This document shows, piece after piece, positions 23,023 to 35,237 of a stretch of 64,000 bases of DNA; within the stretch, counting starts at the first letter, position 1; every line of letters starts with the position of its first letter. The notes under the pieces were generated by a model, which saw nothing but the letters and a program-made list of their open reading frames with translations, was not told where the DNA came from and did no database searches. The translations under genes were made by a program, and so were the position numbers. Source of the DNA: Gonapodya sp. JEL0774 (taxonomy: Eukaryota > Monoblepharomycota > Monoblepharidomycetes > Monoblepharidales > Gonapodyaceae); assembly GCA_027604505.1 (NCBI GenBank), contig JADIIX010000015.1:1-64000 (forward strand). Reading direction: 5' to 3'.

Positions 23023-25345
23023 CTAGAGACCGTCCCTGCCCCACACCCCCACCCCTTTGACACACGTGTACTCCCACGAACCCAGCCCCTTCGCCCGCAC
23101 AACCTCCACCACAACCACTTCGGCGCCTTTCCCCCCCGCCTCTCTCTCATAGCCCTTCATTGCGTCTTCATCCACGACCACATCATCCTGTTCCCCAACA
23201 CGCAATGTAGCCAGTTTGGTAAACATGCCTTTCGCCGCAGCCGACGCCAGGTTGAGCTGCGGTTGGCGGAGTAGGGCGAGTGCGGCTTCGAGTGGAGGCA
23301 CGACGGCGTAAAGGGAGAGGGTGGAAGGGTGACTTCCTTGCAGGGGGGAATGATGGTAGGTGAGGTTGGTGGGAGAGAGCCGGCGGGGCAGGGTCAGAGT
23401 GAGGTGACCCCGATCGCCTGGTACAAATCATAATGTCGGCATCAATCAAATAAGCGTATATGATATTAATACCTCAGTAAACGACACCGAGAGCCCCGTT
23501 ACTCACCCTCCATTGCCCAACATTTAACATTCTCATCCATCACCACAGCCACCTCGGGGCCAGCGCCTCTGGCAGTTTTGACCGTCTTTTCTTCGCTCTC
23601 AGTGATCCCCACAGCTTTTTGGGCGGCCAGCACTCGCCGCTGGAACCATCCCACGAACCCCCCAGCCGGCTGGGCGTATGTAGGAGTGGTGTATGCTCGA
23701 AGCACACGAGATGTTGGGGCAAAATTGACGGGTGGTGGTGGCGGTGGAGGTGGAGGCGGTGGAGGCGGAGGCGGAGGTGGGTTATAAAACACATACGACG
23801 GAGGCGGGGGCGCAGTCAGCACCACAGGAGTCCTTTCCGCTGCCTCTCTTGCCTCTCTCGCCGCCGCTTTGTTCTTTGCCGCCTCCTCAGCCCCTTCGGC
23901 CAGTTTTTTGACAATTCCTGCCATTGGGCCCCACCCGCCCAGCCCCGCAACCGCCACCAACCCTGCCCCAATCAACCCAAGAACGACCACTGCAATCGCA
24001 ACAGACCGCCACCTGATTCTCCGCACTGGGACTCGCTTCGCCCGCTTGTCTTTCTTCCCAGCGGCAGAGGACTTTGCAGCCCTCGACCGAGTCGTCCTTC
24101 CGCTTGTTGCTGGCCCACCAACCCTGACCGCTGCAGCGGCCGGTGTTCCCGGCGTCGGGGGCGCCACAGTTGTACCCCGTGCGATTCGTCGAGGGCCACC
24201 AGACTCGGGTGAGAAGTCGGAGTCGTTCGGGTCGTCAACTGCGTTGGAGGCGACCGAACTGGCATCATCCGCATTCGGATCGTAGTCAGGACCGTAGTCG
24301 TCATAGAAAAAGAATTGGTCGAGTCTGGTGAGGGTAAAAGGAAAGGGACGGGGGGCGGTGGTGTGACAGGTGGAAGGAGAAGCGACAATTGAGTGGTGGT
24401 GGTGCGAGTGACGGGTCCACGGAGCTTTTTGATTCTCATTTGTTATCACCAGTATCACGGCCAAACACAGTTTCAGGCCAACGAGTTCCAAATTCATTAT
24501 CTGTCCGATCCGACAAGGCCGAGCCACTTCTGTCGTATCGCTCTGCTCTCGAAGTCCGGCAAGTATATATCAAGCTCTCCGCATGAAATCACTGTCTCGC
24601 GGACTTGCATCGACATTAGTCTGCCCAAATCGAGGCGCTTTCGCGGCCAATTTGGGAAGACCAAAGACCCCATGCTGTCATCACTCAGTCAAACCCACCT
24701 CCTTCCAACCTCGCCTTCTTCATGCCAGGGTCTCGAAACGACTCGCGACCTCAACGTCATCTGATTGATATCATCGTCCAGCATTGGCCCCAGTTCCTTG
24801 AGTTCGCTCGCCGGAATCACAAAGGCAGCCACGGATGTGTCCTTATCCTTGTCTCTCGTTGAAGATTTAGTGCGGGTAGGAGCAGAGACGGAAACACTTG
24901 CTGTAGAAGACGTCCGTTTGTGAGAAGAGGAAGAGGTGGTTGGCTGGGGAGCGGATGGGGCAGATCCATTTGCGACAGAAGCTACGCTGCCTCGTCGGCG
25001 GGACGGCGGTACAGGGGGAGGCGGTCCCATAGTTCGCTTGGATACCGTCGCGACCGACGCAAGAGATGCTACCGAGAAATCCGACGCCACGGATTCCATT
25101 GAGTCTCGCCTGGTCCTTCGAGCTCTGACGGATCCAGTTGCCGCCGCCGTTGCCGAGGAAATAGCACCAATGATCGAGGACGCAACGGAATCCTTGCGGG
25201 CTCTGAGTTGGCGAGAAGATGGTTCTGGGGTGCCGAGTCTGGAAGCGCGGTCATCTCCGTCCATCTTGTCGTTATCCAGGTCCGAGTCCGACGGTTTAGA
25301 GGCTGCTTTGGAGCGGCGTCCGCGAACTGAGGCAGTATCGGACAT
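23023..25345 (-). CDS. Second SUN-domain protein, with a polyproline stalk instead of a coiled coil (619 aa)
   Basis: Three exons join in phase: 25345-24699, 24324-23507 and 23417-23023 (1,860 nt). Residues 1-215 are Ser/Arg-rich and disordered, followed by an acidic stretch (FFFYDDYGPDYDPNADD). A basic patch precedes one transmembrane helix at about 324-346 (SVAIAVVVLGLIGAGLVAV). A short Ala/Glu helix, then a run of 17 prolines (about 397-413), leads to the SUN domain: VNFAPTSRVLRAYTTPTYAQ, CWAMEGDRGHLTLTLPRRL, and WEYTCVKGVGVWG at the end, where the usual SNWG...YTCIYRFRVHG is altered. It is more divergent than the SUN protein at 14.7-17.5 kb and lacks that protein's long coiled coil. The first intron (24325-24698, 374 nt) is long for this region. 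Confidence 0.85.
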
Positions 25346-25834
25346 GGGTAGGTGCAATATTGGGTTTGGGTTATGTATGAATGATGGGGATCGCAGAAGC
25401 CCCGCGAGAGGCGGAAGAGCGTCAGGAGTTGCACAGTCTTTGCGATTCGCGTCTTTTTATCGATTTTTCTGATGCGATGCGTGGGTCTGGTCGGCGCAGA
25501 GGTTGATTGTCCCCGCATCCAAACCGCACGGTCCTTCTGACCCGGTTCGGATGATTGCCCTTTCCCATTTATCACTGCTGGAAAACAAACTTCAGGCGTT
25601 GCCTTCTTTCATTCTTCATTCATCAAATTGTCTTTGACACGTCGGTGGTCAATGTTTGTTTAACGGAAGTTCATGTCGCGCTTCAGACGGGGGTGAAGCT
25701 CAAGAATAACGCTAACCATATCAGATGTTGAAGTCAACCAACTTGGGAAACAGCACTGAGGTCAATGAGGTGTCATGACGGACTAGCCGCCCTCTTCCAA
25801 GACACACCAAGACATCTGTTCTGTTTTCCATCCA
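25346..25834. other. Divergent intergenic region
   Basis: Upstream regions of the second SUN gene (-) and the dolichyl-diphosphatase gene (+). No gene seen; pyrimidine-rich near 25840. Confidence 0.5.
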
Positions 25835-27011
25835 ATGTCACATCCATCCTCTGTTTCTTCCCCCTTTTCCCTCTCCTCTCTTCCTCTTCTTTTCCTCAAG
25901 CACGTGAGTCGATCTCTTTGAGTCTCACCGCTTCCTTTGAACCCATTTCATCCTCACACATTGCCCTCAAGATCAAATATCCCATCATTCTCACTACCGT
26001 CCTCTCCATTCTTCTCGGTGCTTTTACCTTCCACACTCTCCAACCGCTTTATGTGGGTCTGGGAGGTGTGCTGACATCTGTGCTTGCAAAAGTATTGAAA
26101 CTTATCTGGAGAGTACCCAGACCAGTGGGATCAAGTAAAAGGAGGGAAGGAAAGAAGGAGAAAGTTCGGACGGGTGATGGTGGGTTGAGACTCCCTGTTG
26201 ATGGAGTCAGTGTGACGGGAGACAAGGTAGACGTGGAAGTGGAGGAGAACGCGAACTTTCACGATAACGGATCGATCCCGGCGGTGCCTCTTGCGGTTGA
26301 CATCCAAAAGGAAGGGAATCTCCACGGTGGGTTCTTTCTCTCTCGTCGAGTTTGTTGGTAACGCGCTCGAGGGCGGCTGCGTGACACACACCGACCCCAA
26401 TGCGGAAACATAAGCCTTCCGGCCCAAACAATGTTCGATTAAGTATATGTTGTTGCGCCTCTCAGTGGATGTCAAAACGAACCTTGGCCGGAACTGCAGA
26501 AGAATTTCGCACTTCAGTGAATCCTAACGAAAACAACCCTCTCTGTATCGATTTTGCTATCAACAGCCCGAGGCTTTCTCAGTCCCCGCCTCCTCGCCGC
26601 CTTGACTCCTCTTCTAAATTTGGTCAACTTCCTCATGTCGGCAGAGGACTACGCCATGCCATCATCTCACTCGCAATCATCAGCATTTTTCTCCTCGTAC
26701 CTCACATTGTCTTTGCTCTTCCCCAAAACCCCTCAACCGGAAGCTTTGTTCGTCACAACAGCTTTTGCAGCCAACGCGGCATACCTTGCCGTGGCATGGT
26801 CCCGAGTCAGGCTCGGACATCACACTTGGTCACAGACAATTGTCGGGTGGGTTGTGGGAACCGCAGTGGCTGTAGGCTGGTGGGGAATTTGGGCAAAGGT
26901 GGGCGGCCAGGTGGATGAAGCCGTGTTTGGGAGTTGAATCGTTGGTTGGATACAACACGGAACGCGTTCGCGCTTTTGTGGTATGAAGCACTCCATCAGC
27001 TTCTTGAGTGA
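25835..27011 (+). CDS. Dolichyl-diphosphatase (DOLPP1/Cax4-like PAP2 phosphatase)
   Basis: This ER enzyme recycles dolichyl pyrophosphate to dolichyl phosphate after N-glycosylation. Exons that join in phase: 25835-25903, 25972-26134 and 26645 onward. PAP2 motifs: K-x6-RP in LKLIWRVPRP (about 26100), PSSH in DYAMPSSHSQSS (about 26660), and SR-x5-H in SRVRLGHHTWSQ (about 26803). Gln replaces the usual Asp after the His, exactly as in DOLPP1. Four hydrophobic segments are visible. Joining exons 2 and 3 creates VGSKDYAMPSSH, matching DOLPP1, and implies a 510-nt intron. Read straight through, the protein stops at 26937. A family-like tail (LNRWLDTTRNAFALLWYEAL, stop 27011) lies in another frame and is reached if 26899-26933 is removed. 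I give the longer span. The start is tentative. Confidence 0.8.
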
Positions 27012-27635
27012 ACGTGGACTGCCGCTGGCTCCCCGGACACCAACAGTCTCACACCACGACTCCTTTCATGATCCGTCCCCAAACTGTAAGGATATCGAGA
27101 GTCCCAAACTCAGCACTGGGTGTTCTTGTTGGGTTTCACAACCGAGACGGTTCCACATGCCGCCGTTGTTGAGTTGCGCCAGGACGCAAACGCATCCGCA
27201 ATTTGTGACGTTGGCGGTAGGTATGAAAGGAGCCATAGATTGTAATCGTCTTTGGCTGCACTAATTCTACGCAGCAACTGTTGGACCCTTGCGGCTATCT
27301 GGGGAAGTTAGAATGGTATTACTACTAGAATGTTGTTAGAGTTCACGTAAGTAGATATGTAATTTATATGGAACAGTTATCTTTTTCACTCAGCATGTCG
27401 CCACCGCGACAAGGCAGTGCGTTGTAAAGAGTACGGCCTGCGTACGGAATACGTTTCAGCAATTCATCGTTCTCGGTCACGCATCCTATGTAACATGAAA
27501 GTGGGAATAGTAGTTGAATGCTTGAACTCAAAATGGAAATAAATAGAAACATTTGACTCCTCACATATATTATTGGCCAGTCAGTTCACATATCCGCCAC
27601 TCAGTTCATCCAATCCCATTCCAACCGGGTCCATC
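27012..27635. other. Intergenic region upstream of the chitin synthase
   Basis: No gene recognised. An open frame at 26983-27264 has no protein-like pattern. The region should hold the terminator of the dolichyl-diphosphatase gene and the chitin synthase promoter. Confidence 0.5.
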
Positions 27636-30600
27636 ATGGCGGACCGTCCAACATACGGTGCTCCAGAAGACGACGCACCGACATCCGCCTCATCTCCCGC
27701 ATCGTCGTCGTCGGCGCCACCTACGGCGACCGCTCCTGTGCCTCCCTCCCCCGCGCCGGCATTGCTGGTTCCCTCGCCAGAAGATGCCGCTGCACCTTAC
27801 TCGTCAAATTTTGTTGAAATCGAACCTGAGGATGACCAAATCGAGGTTCCTGCAGTGTTAAACCCCGAGATACACGCGACCCTGTACAAGAGAAGAAAAA
27901 CAGCCAGGCAAAATGTGAATTTGAGGGATGGAATCGTGGAAATTGAGGTACCAGTGCCGGGAAGGGTCAAGGACATGGTGGGGACGGGTTTGGAGGCGGG
28001 GGAGACGAGCAAGTTGCGGTACACAGGTACGTTTGCATTGTAGGATGGCTTTGCAGTGGTCCTCTTGTTTTTTCCACCTTCAGAACTGTGTCGATGGTTT
28101 GCGAGTGGTTTGCGCGAGAGGAGACTTCCGACGATTTCAAAAGTTGTCATGTGCTTGTGTGCCATGAGTCTCACTGCCGTGTCCCACCCAACAAGCCGCC
28201 ACCTGCCAGCCCCGCCTGTTTCCACGCAAAGGGTATACTTTGCGTCCTCGGATTCTTGGAAGGCAGATTGAGATGGCAATATGTGGGTCATGACTTGGAA
28301 ACGGTGCATGGCAGATCACCTCATCACATACAATTTATGATGATTTTGGGGGAACCTGCAGGCGTAACGCTCTACAATGAAGACGTGCGCCTTCTGGTCC
28401 GCACTTTAGTGAGTTTGTGCTTCGAATTGGTATATTCTACCTTCTTCACAGCTCGTGTCAATGGTGCACGACGTTTCCAGTGTGCAGTGATCGACGAAAT
28501 CCGTATCATTACGAGCCGTCAAAACAGTGTCATGTGGGGCGTACCAGACTCTTGGACCAAAATTGTGCTCGTCATCGTTGCAGAGTGCGTTCATCGTGCC
28601 GAACAAACAAGTTTTAATTCTCACCACTTTATCATCCAACCAACACATTTTTCCAGCGGCCGCAAGTCCATCCACCCAACTACCCTTGCCGCCCTTGGTG
28701 CACTCGGCCTGTACCAAGATACGCTCGCCCAGTCCCAAGTCGGCGGCGAGCCAGTCGTCGCTCATGTTTTTGAACACACAACACAACTCACGTTGGACCC
28801 CAAGACGTTCTTGCCTAAACCGTCGGGCGTTCCCGTGCAGACTGTGTTCGTCCTCAAGGAACAGAATCAGAGGAAGATTAATTCTCATAGGTGGGCTTCT
28901 CTCCATGTTGGCCAAGCGAGTGCGGTGGTCGTCGTCGCTCGCATTGTGATTATTCCACCTCGGTTGTACCAACCTTCCCTCATTTAATCGCCCAGATGGT
29001 TTTTCGAGGGTGTGTGCGAGACCATTCAACCAAGCGTCTGCGTTTTAGTCGATGTGGGCACCAGGCCGCTACCACACTCTATCTATCACTTTTGGAAGGC
29101 GTTTGATAGACATACAAATGTTGCGGGAGTGTGTGGAGAGATCATGGTACGCTGTGCAAAGCGTTTTACGAGACAGTGTTGTGAGAATAGTTCTAAGGTG
29201 GTTTGAAACTGCAATGTGTGACTGTGTAGGTCGATTCCACTCTCGGAAATTTGCTCAAGAACCCATTGATTGCGGCGCAGAACTTTGAGTGTAAGTTTCT
29301 TTGATGCGTCACGAAACCTGTTCTCGGCTAATGTCAATCGGGGTCACTTTGTTCTCCGTTCGACTTTCACAGACAAAATGGCGAATATGCTCGATAAAGC
29401 CCTTGAGAGCTCGTTTGGGTACATTTCCGTTCTTCCTGGAGCGTTCTCGGCTTACAGGTATGGCGGGCCAGGGGTTGTGTGAATGACCTCAGACCGTAAC
29501 CTAATCGGTTTGTCGTCCTACAGGTGGACAGCCCTGCAGAACACTTCACCAGGAAGGGGTCCACTGGGGTCCTATTTTAAGGTACGGCGCCAGTAGTGTT
29601 TTGTCACATACAGTCCCCTTGCAGGACATAATCGTTCTTTGTCATATCCGTCTCACAGGGTACGGTATCTCGTGATGCAATGATGAGAAGAATCAGCAGG
29701 TATCCACAATGATGACGTTCCCTCCTTTCCTCCTCTCTATGCTGGTTTACCCTTGGCCTTCCACTTCCTCGTCTCGCTCTGCCATCAGGTGAAGACATCA
29801 TGTCCGGAAAAGCAAAGGGGGGAGTGTTCAAGACAAACATGTACCTTGGTGAGCTAAAGCATATTAATTCTTGTGCTCATTCTTCCAATGTTCATTCGTT
29901 TCCCATGTCGTCGCTCAGCCGAAGACCGTATTCTATGTTTCGAGCTAGTCTCAAAGGCAAGCTTCTAGTTTGCTTGCTACCTGGCAGATCATGGCTTCAT
30001 ATCTATCTCCATTTTGTTTCACCTTCGTGGCGATTCTAACCTTGTGCCATACCTTAGATCAACAGCAAATGGCTTCTCCGATATGTTAAGGATGCAAAGG
30101 CTGCCACCGACGTGCCAAGCACCGTGCCGGATTTGGTTCTTCAGCGTCGGCGATGGATAAATGGAAGCATTTTCGCAGCCTTGTATACTCTGATGTGTGT
30201 ATTCCTGTCCATCTCGCCCAAGTCGAAACTATTCAAAGCACTTTTATTATTCTTATTCATAGGAACTGGCGCGACTTCATGAAAAGTCATCACTCGTACC
30301 CACGGAAGATTGCCCTTTTGGCGTCGGTGGGATATCAGTGGATTTGTTTCATTTGGCAATGGTTCCAGATTGTGAGCCCAGCTGCGTCACCAAGTTCGTT
30401 CGCGCTTTCTGATTTACTCTTGTTGTTACTCTTGTTGCTTGTCTCGAAATTCAGTCGAGCTTCTACCTTACTTACTACTTCGTCTTGCGTCAGAACTCGC
30501 AGCCGGGAATGGCTTTCGGAAAGTGTGTTTGAGCGGAAAACTTTGTGTCAACAGATACCTGACGCACTCGTCTCAACATAGTGCGGGACAGTGGTTTTTC

Positions 30601-31903
30601 CAAGTGCTAAATCAAATTTATCTTGCGGCCATCGTTCTTCAACTTGTCGCTTCTTTGGGAAACCGACCGCAAGGCAATCGACGACTGTATCAGAGCATCA
30701 CTGTTCTTCAGAGCCTTCTTATGTGGTTTTTTGTGTACTGTATTTTCTGGGTCCTTGTGCGGTCTTTCCAAGACTATGCCTCTGGAATCTCAGCTGGAGT
30801 GAGTTTGCTCATCTGGTTCCCCTCATCCTCAACTGCCCATCAAATTATGACTTTTTTGGTCTTCAAGAACGTGGGCATCCTCAACTTGCTTATCGCTTTA
30901 CTATCTACGTACGGTCTCTACTTCTTTGCGAGTGCTTTGTTCCTTGATGTTGCTCATTGCTTCTCGAGCTTCAGTGAGTGACTCCCTTCAAGAGTGATCA
31001 TGTTTATTCAACTTTAAGAGCGACGTTTTGGTCCCTATGTTTCGAAAAGTACAATACACTCTCCTCACTCCATTGTACATCAACGTATTGCTGATATACG
31101 CATTCTGCAACCTGCATGATGTCACGTGGGGAAACCGCCCAGAGGCGGTGGGCCCTTCAGAGCTCCCACAAGTGGAGGTAAAAGCAAACACTGCGGTTCT
31201 GGAACTGCCAGACACGTCGAATGCTGCTGAGGCGAACGAGCACTATGGTGTTTTCCTCGATGTTCTTCAAAGCGCGGCCTCGAATGTCGAGACACCTACC
31301 CCGCCAGTGGCGACTCGTGAAGATGAATATAGGGTATGAGCGGGAAAAGGGTTTCGGCTTTTCCGAGACAAACTAAGTCCTCTGACTTTCAGATGTATCG
31401 CACAAACTTTGTTCTCATCTGGATTCTAACCAACGTAATTTTGATCCTGATTCTGACGAATGAGTCAATTCTCTCTTCATTCCCGTACAACTGGTAAGCT
31501 GTCTGATCATCGTCTTCTATACCTCAATACTTATCCCTCGTCGAATCATGTTCTCATCTTCAACAACAGGAATCCGTACCTCTCTTTCGTTTTTTTCATG
31601 GTATGTTCCGCGAACGTCTTCGTCAAACATGCATCTCACAGCCACCGTCGGTTTTGCAAATAAGACCACCGCATTTGCCCTCGTCAAAACTTGCGGCGTA
31701 CTTTACTACCTCTTCGTGCAAAATTGGTATGAGAAGAAGAAAGATGAAGGGGAGCGTGGCCAGACCCACCCAGACATTGGAGCAACGGCGGTATGTGTCG
31801 GGGCGCGGCCTCCTTGCATTCCAGTTAACCCAACCCATCCACTCCCTTATAGATGACGTTTGCTCCAGTTGATGAAAGCCGTCAGAATTTGACACAGGTG
31901 TGA
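27636..31903 (+). CDS. Chitin synthase, division I (class I-III type)
   Basis: This plasma-membrane GT2 enzyme makes cell-wall chitin from UDP-GlcNAc. The start at 27636 ([14 protein letters not shown]) begins a disordered, proline-rich head of about 100 residues. Family blocks in order, in separate exons: [14 protein letters not shown] (28370), [20 protein letters not shown] (28660), [20 protein letters not shown] (28830), [20 protein letters not shown] (29027), [20 protein letters not shown] (29403), [13 protein letters not shown] (29918, with the EDR motif) and [10 protein letters not shown] (about 30130, the catalytic QRRRW). Hydrophobic segments then follow ([75 protein letters not shown]). 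The stop is TGA at 31901-31903. More than a dozen introns are implied; not all joins were fixed. Confidence 0.93.
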
Positions 31904-32044
31904 CCATCAACAGTAGTACTAATTAAAACGTACATTACCTAACGTTATGTCTACGGGATACATAAGTGTAACGATTCTGAGAGTCCATGCACTCATCGTG
32001 ATCACGAGTTGAATTGAGCAAAGCAAGAGGCAATTCCCGAAGTG

Positions 32045-34848
32045 TCATGCCAATAGGTTGAACAGGGCAGCCTTGCTCTTTCCAACCGCATTTTCTTTTG
32101 GCTCCCTACTGTTTTCTGAGCTGAACGTGGAGTGTGTGTCGCTGCGCAGATGTGCTGTGAATGGTACAAGGTTGAGTCCGAAGGAGTTGTGCGAACGTGA
32201 GAACAAACGATCGAAACATACAGCTGCCCCATTCGCCCCTTGACACGAGCTCAAACATGGCCTGAAGATTTATGTTTGAATGTTTATATTGCGCCCAGAT
32301 CACCGTTCAAATGCAAACGCACCTTGAAAAAGCGGTCCTTGACTTCACCTTCATACGCCTCTCCAACGTTCCTCAACACAAACACATGGTAGAGGATTCC
32401 TTTGGGACTATCAGTTGGACCGGTGAAGGATGCTATCTCGAACGGCGTCTTGAAGTGTTTCAGAAACACACTTGGTTGGGATTGGTGAAAATCTGATGTA
32501 GTGAAGATGCTTCTTCGAAATCAAATCAATAAGAGGTTGGTGATCACCACGGACTTACGTGGCTTATTTCTACCAGGGAACGACTTTTCTGCTATCTTAT
32601 ACAACTCCTTGTTCGCCAAAACGAACACCTGTTCATTGTTCATTGTCGGAATAGAAGACGGCGTGCTCAACAACAAGTGCATCCAAACGCCGAGATTGTA
32701 CAGAATTTCTCACAATGTTAAGCACAGGAGAGTCCGGGTATTGTTTTCTGAGCTGCAAGCAAACAGAGCCGCTGCGATATTGGTTGATTCACGTTTGAGG
32801 ACTCGCTGCAATATAACTACCTTGTCGACCCCTGCGGTTGGTGTGTAAGTCACTGTAAGGTTCTTCCCATCAAAGATCTCTCGGTAGGGCCAACTTCTGG
32901 GTACAGTCCAATCAGGGCGTGTGAATGGTATCGCAATATCTAGAATTGACCTGAACAATGATGGTGATGACGAGATACAATACGAAAAAGTGATTCTCAC
33001 CTGCATGTGAGGATGGTTTGAAGATGAGTTCGAAGGGTTTTCTCGTACCGTTTGGAAATCTGAACGGTATGGAAACGGTGGGGAATGAAGGGGAACTATT
33101 CGATGCGAGGTTTACTTGGTCGTCAGATCCAGAAGACCACTGAGAAGATGGTGGCGTGTTGTACGATCCTGATGCTGAGTTTCGATGCGCTGGCGATCCG
33201 GGGTGCGCAGGGGATGCAGCGTGTAGGTGAGGCGAGCGCGGCGGTGTTTCGGGGGTCACTGGAGCAATATCATACAGTGACATGGGGTACAGGGTCCCAT
33301 TGTGTTGGTAAGCGACGCGAGCCGAATCCTCCTGCGGACGGGAATCCAATGGGGCTGGACCGCCGTACGACTGACTGCCGTACGATTGCGCAATGTAGGT
33401 GGGTGCGCCATACGACTGGGCACCATAAGCAGGAATGTTGTATGTTGGCTCAGCGTACGCCGTCTGAGATGGCGCCTGAGAGGGTGACAATGAATTTGAC
33501 GCCTTCGGTGGGTTGGGCACCTGCTGTTGAAAGTCGTAGTATGTTCTATTTGAAGGAGGAGAGTCGTTCTCAAAGGGTTGTTGGCGCTGCTCTGGCAGGT
33601 ACGGATTCGTCGGTGGCAAAGTTCTGACAATTAAATTTCGTGGATTTGTGACGTCCGAGTTCTTCTGATGGTGGCAATGAACTCACATAGGAGTCGGTGA
33701 AACAGGTGACGATTGAGCTAGCAAAACTCGCGGAGCTACACAGCCTCCTGGAAACATGCCCATTCGACTGGTGCTGATATTCAATCCTTTGCACCAACTG
33801 TCGTTGTCTGCGAACGCTCCATACACCTGAGCAACCTTGGGAGTAGTTAAAGGGGGTTCCCTAGCTTCACTTACATTCTTCCCACACTTGAACACGGTCC
33901 CCAACCTGAGATATCACAATGGGTAAAAGCGTGCTATTATCGCACATCTCGTCACAAAGAACCAACCTGTAGTTCAACTTCATCTTCTTGTCTGGGAGTA
34001 AAGTTTCTGATCACGGGAAGACTGACCGTTGGATCGACTGGCCGTGGCGTGTCCTGGGCGGCTCTCAATGTGGTAACAACTGAGTTCGCACCAAGCGAAC
34101 TCGTGATGGCTCCTCTCAAATTTGGAGACCCGATTGCTGTTGAATCGCTTCTTGTCGAGAAGGCTATGGAGCTTGCGAAAGAGTCGGTGTTGAAAGTTCC
34201 GTCTCCATTACCAACTCCGCCTGCATTTCTGTTCCCACTTCCCCGCCCGTTTCCTATATCATTGCCATTTGCGGTTGCATTTGCGAAACCGGTACCTGAT
34301 CTAGCGAATACCGGTGGGGGAACTGAGTTTTGTACCGAGGTGGCGGTCATAGTCCGGGAGCTCTGTGGGGCACTCTCTGGCCCCACAGAGCTCATCGACA
34401 TATGTCTGTCCATAGGGGCAGACTTTGATGGAGGTTGGAATCATGATCCTCAGACTGGAGGTAACTGGATGTGCGGCGAGCACTCACGGAGGATGAATTG
34501 ATGGTTATCATGATAGCCTTGTCACCAGGTGTCTCGAAAAACAAATAAAGGTCCGAATCTTCCTCCAGATCCACGAGTGTCGCCGAATCGTCAATCTTCA
34601 TCCCTGCAGCGTAACCCTCGACATACTTAATAACGAGATCCCTCCGATCTGCATTGAAAGATTTCATTCTCGTCAGGAGAGTGTCGACAAAAGCATCGTA
34701 AGTTTGAGGAGGGCTCTGTGGAGAGAGAGAATTCGTGACTGGGAACACAGCAAGGCACGTGCGCGCGTCGACTGATACAGCGTCTCACATTGAAAACGAC
34801 CACTTTGACACTACCGTTCCCATAGTAGCATCGAATTGGAATTCCCAT
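32045..34848 (-). CDS. PB1-like plus SH3 domain scaffold protein
   Basis: The start at 34848 gives MGIPIRCYYGNGSVKVVVFN, a PB1-type beta hairpin. After an intron come TYDAFVDTLLTRMKSF and an acidic LVDLEEDSDLYLFFE, as in the PB1 acidic loop. A disordered Asn/Gly/Ser region follows (34400-33990). The SH3 domain is split over two exons: EDEVELQVGDTVFKCGK and AFADNDSWCKGLNISTSRMG, then MFPGGCV (about 33990-33735). Next is a Pro/Tyr-rich segment with SYG repeats (33620-33010). Downstream exons (DIAIPFTRPDWTVPRSWPYR; LRKQYPDSPVLNI spliced in phase to VFVLANKELYKIAEKSFP, about 32940-32575; KTPFEIASFTGPTDSPKGIL, about 32440) belong to no family I know. PB1 and SH3 together are typical of polarity or NADPH-oxidase adaptors. 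The 3' joins are tentative and two genes remain possible. Confidence 0.55.
34358..34393. repeat. Perfect 14-bp inverted repeat inside an exon
   Basis: GAGCTCTGTGGGGC (34358-34371) is exactly complementary to 34380-34393, with an 8-nt loop. It lies inside the disordered Ser/Asn-rich exon of the PB1/SH3 gene and would make a strong GC-rich hairpin in the mRNA. Confidence 0.9.
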
Positions 34849-35237
34849 TGCGATTGGAGGACGATTGTACCTTTTCACTGATAAACTGATACGGCCCAGT
34901 GTTGAGACCAAAATGAAATGTCCTCAGGAATCTACCTGAGCCGAGCTCCGCCACCACGTGCGAACGATCCACAGCCCCTCACACAATTAAAGATGGCAGC
35001 AAATACATATGTCCAAAATCTGATGAAGGAATCAACTGAAGATGAACGCAATCGTCCGGTTTACATTATCAGTCTGACATTCAGATCTCTCAAAACGAAA
35101 ACTGACGAAAGATTCCTCTTATCGCGGCGACCACGATGATTTCGAGTGGATGAAGAGGCATGTTCATTGATTTCATCTTTTGTATGAGTAAATTCATCAG
35201 TTCAAGCGCTCTCTCAACACAACTATCCCAAACCATG
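34849..35237. other. Intergenic region
   Basis: About 390 bp between two minus-strand genes. It holds the 3' flank of the tail-anchored gene and the upstream region of the PB1/SH3 gene. Nothing else is seen. Confidence 0.5.

Noticed and set aside
23578-23787. Plus-strand frame ending in a long polyglycine run
   Set aside because: It is the antisense of the polyproline tract in the second SUN protein, whose minus-strand exons join in phase.
26983-27264. Plus-strand open frame after the dolichyl-diphosphatase gene
   Set aside because: Composition is not protein-like and it overlaps the likely 3' end of that gene.
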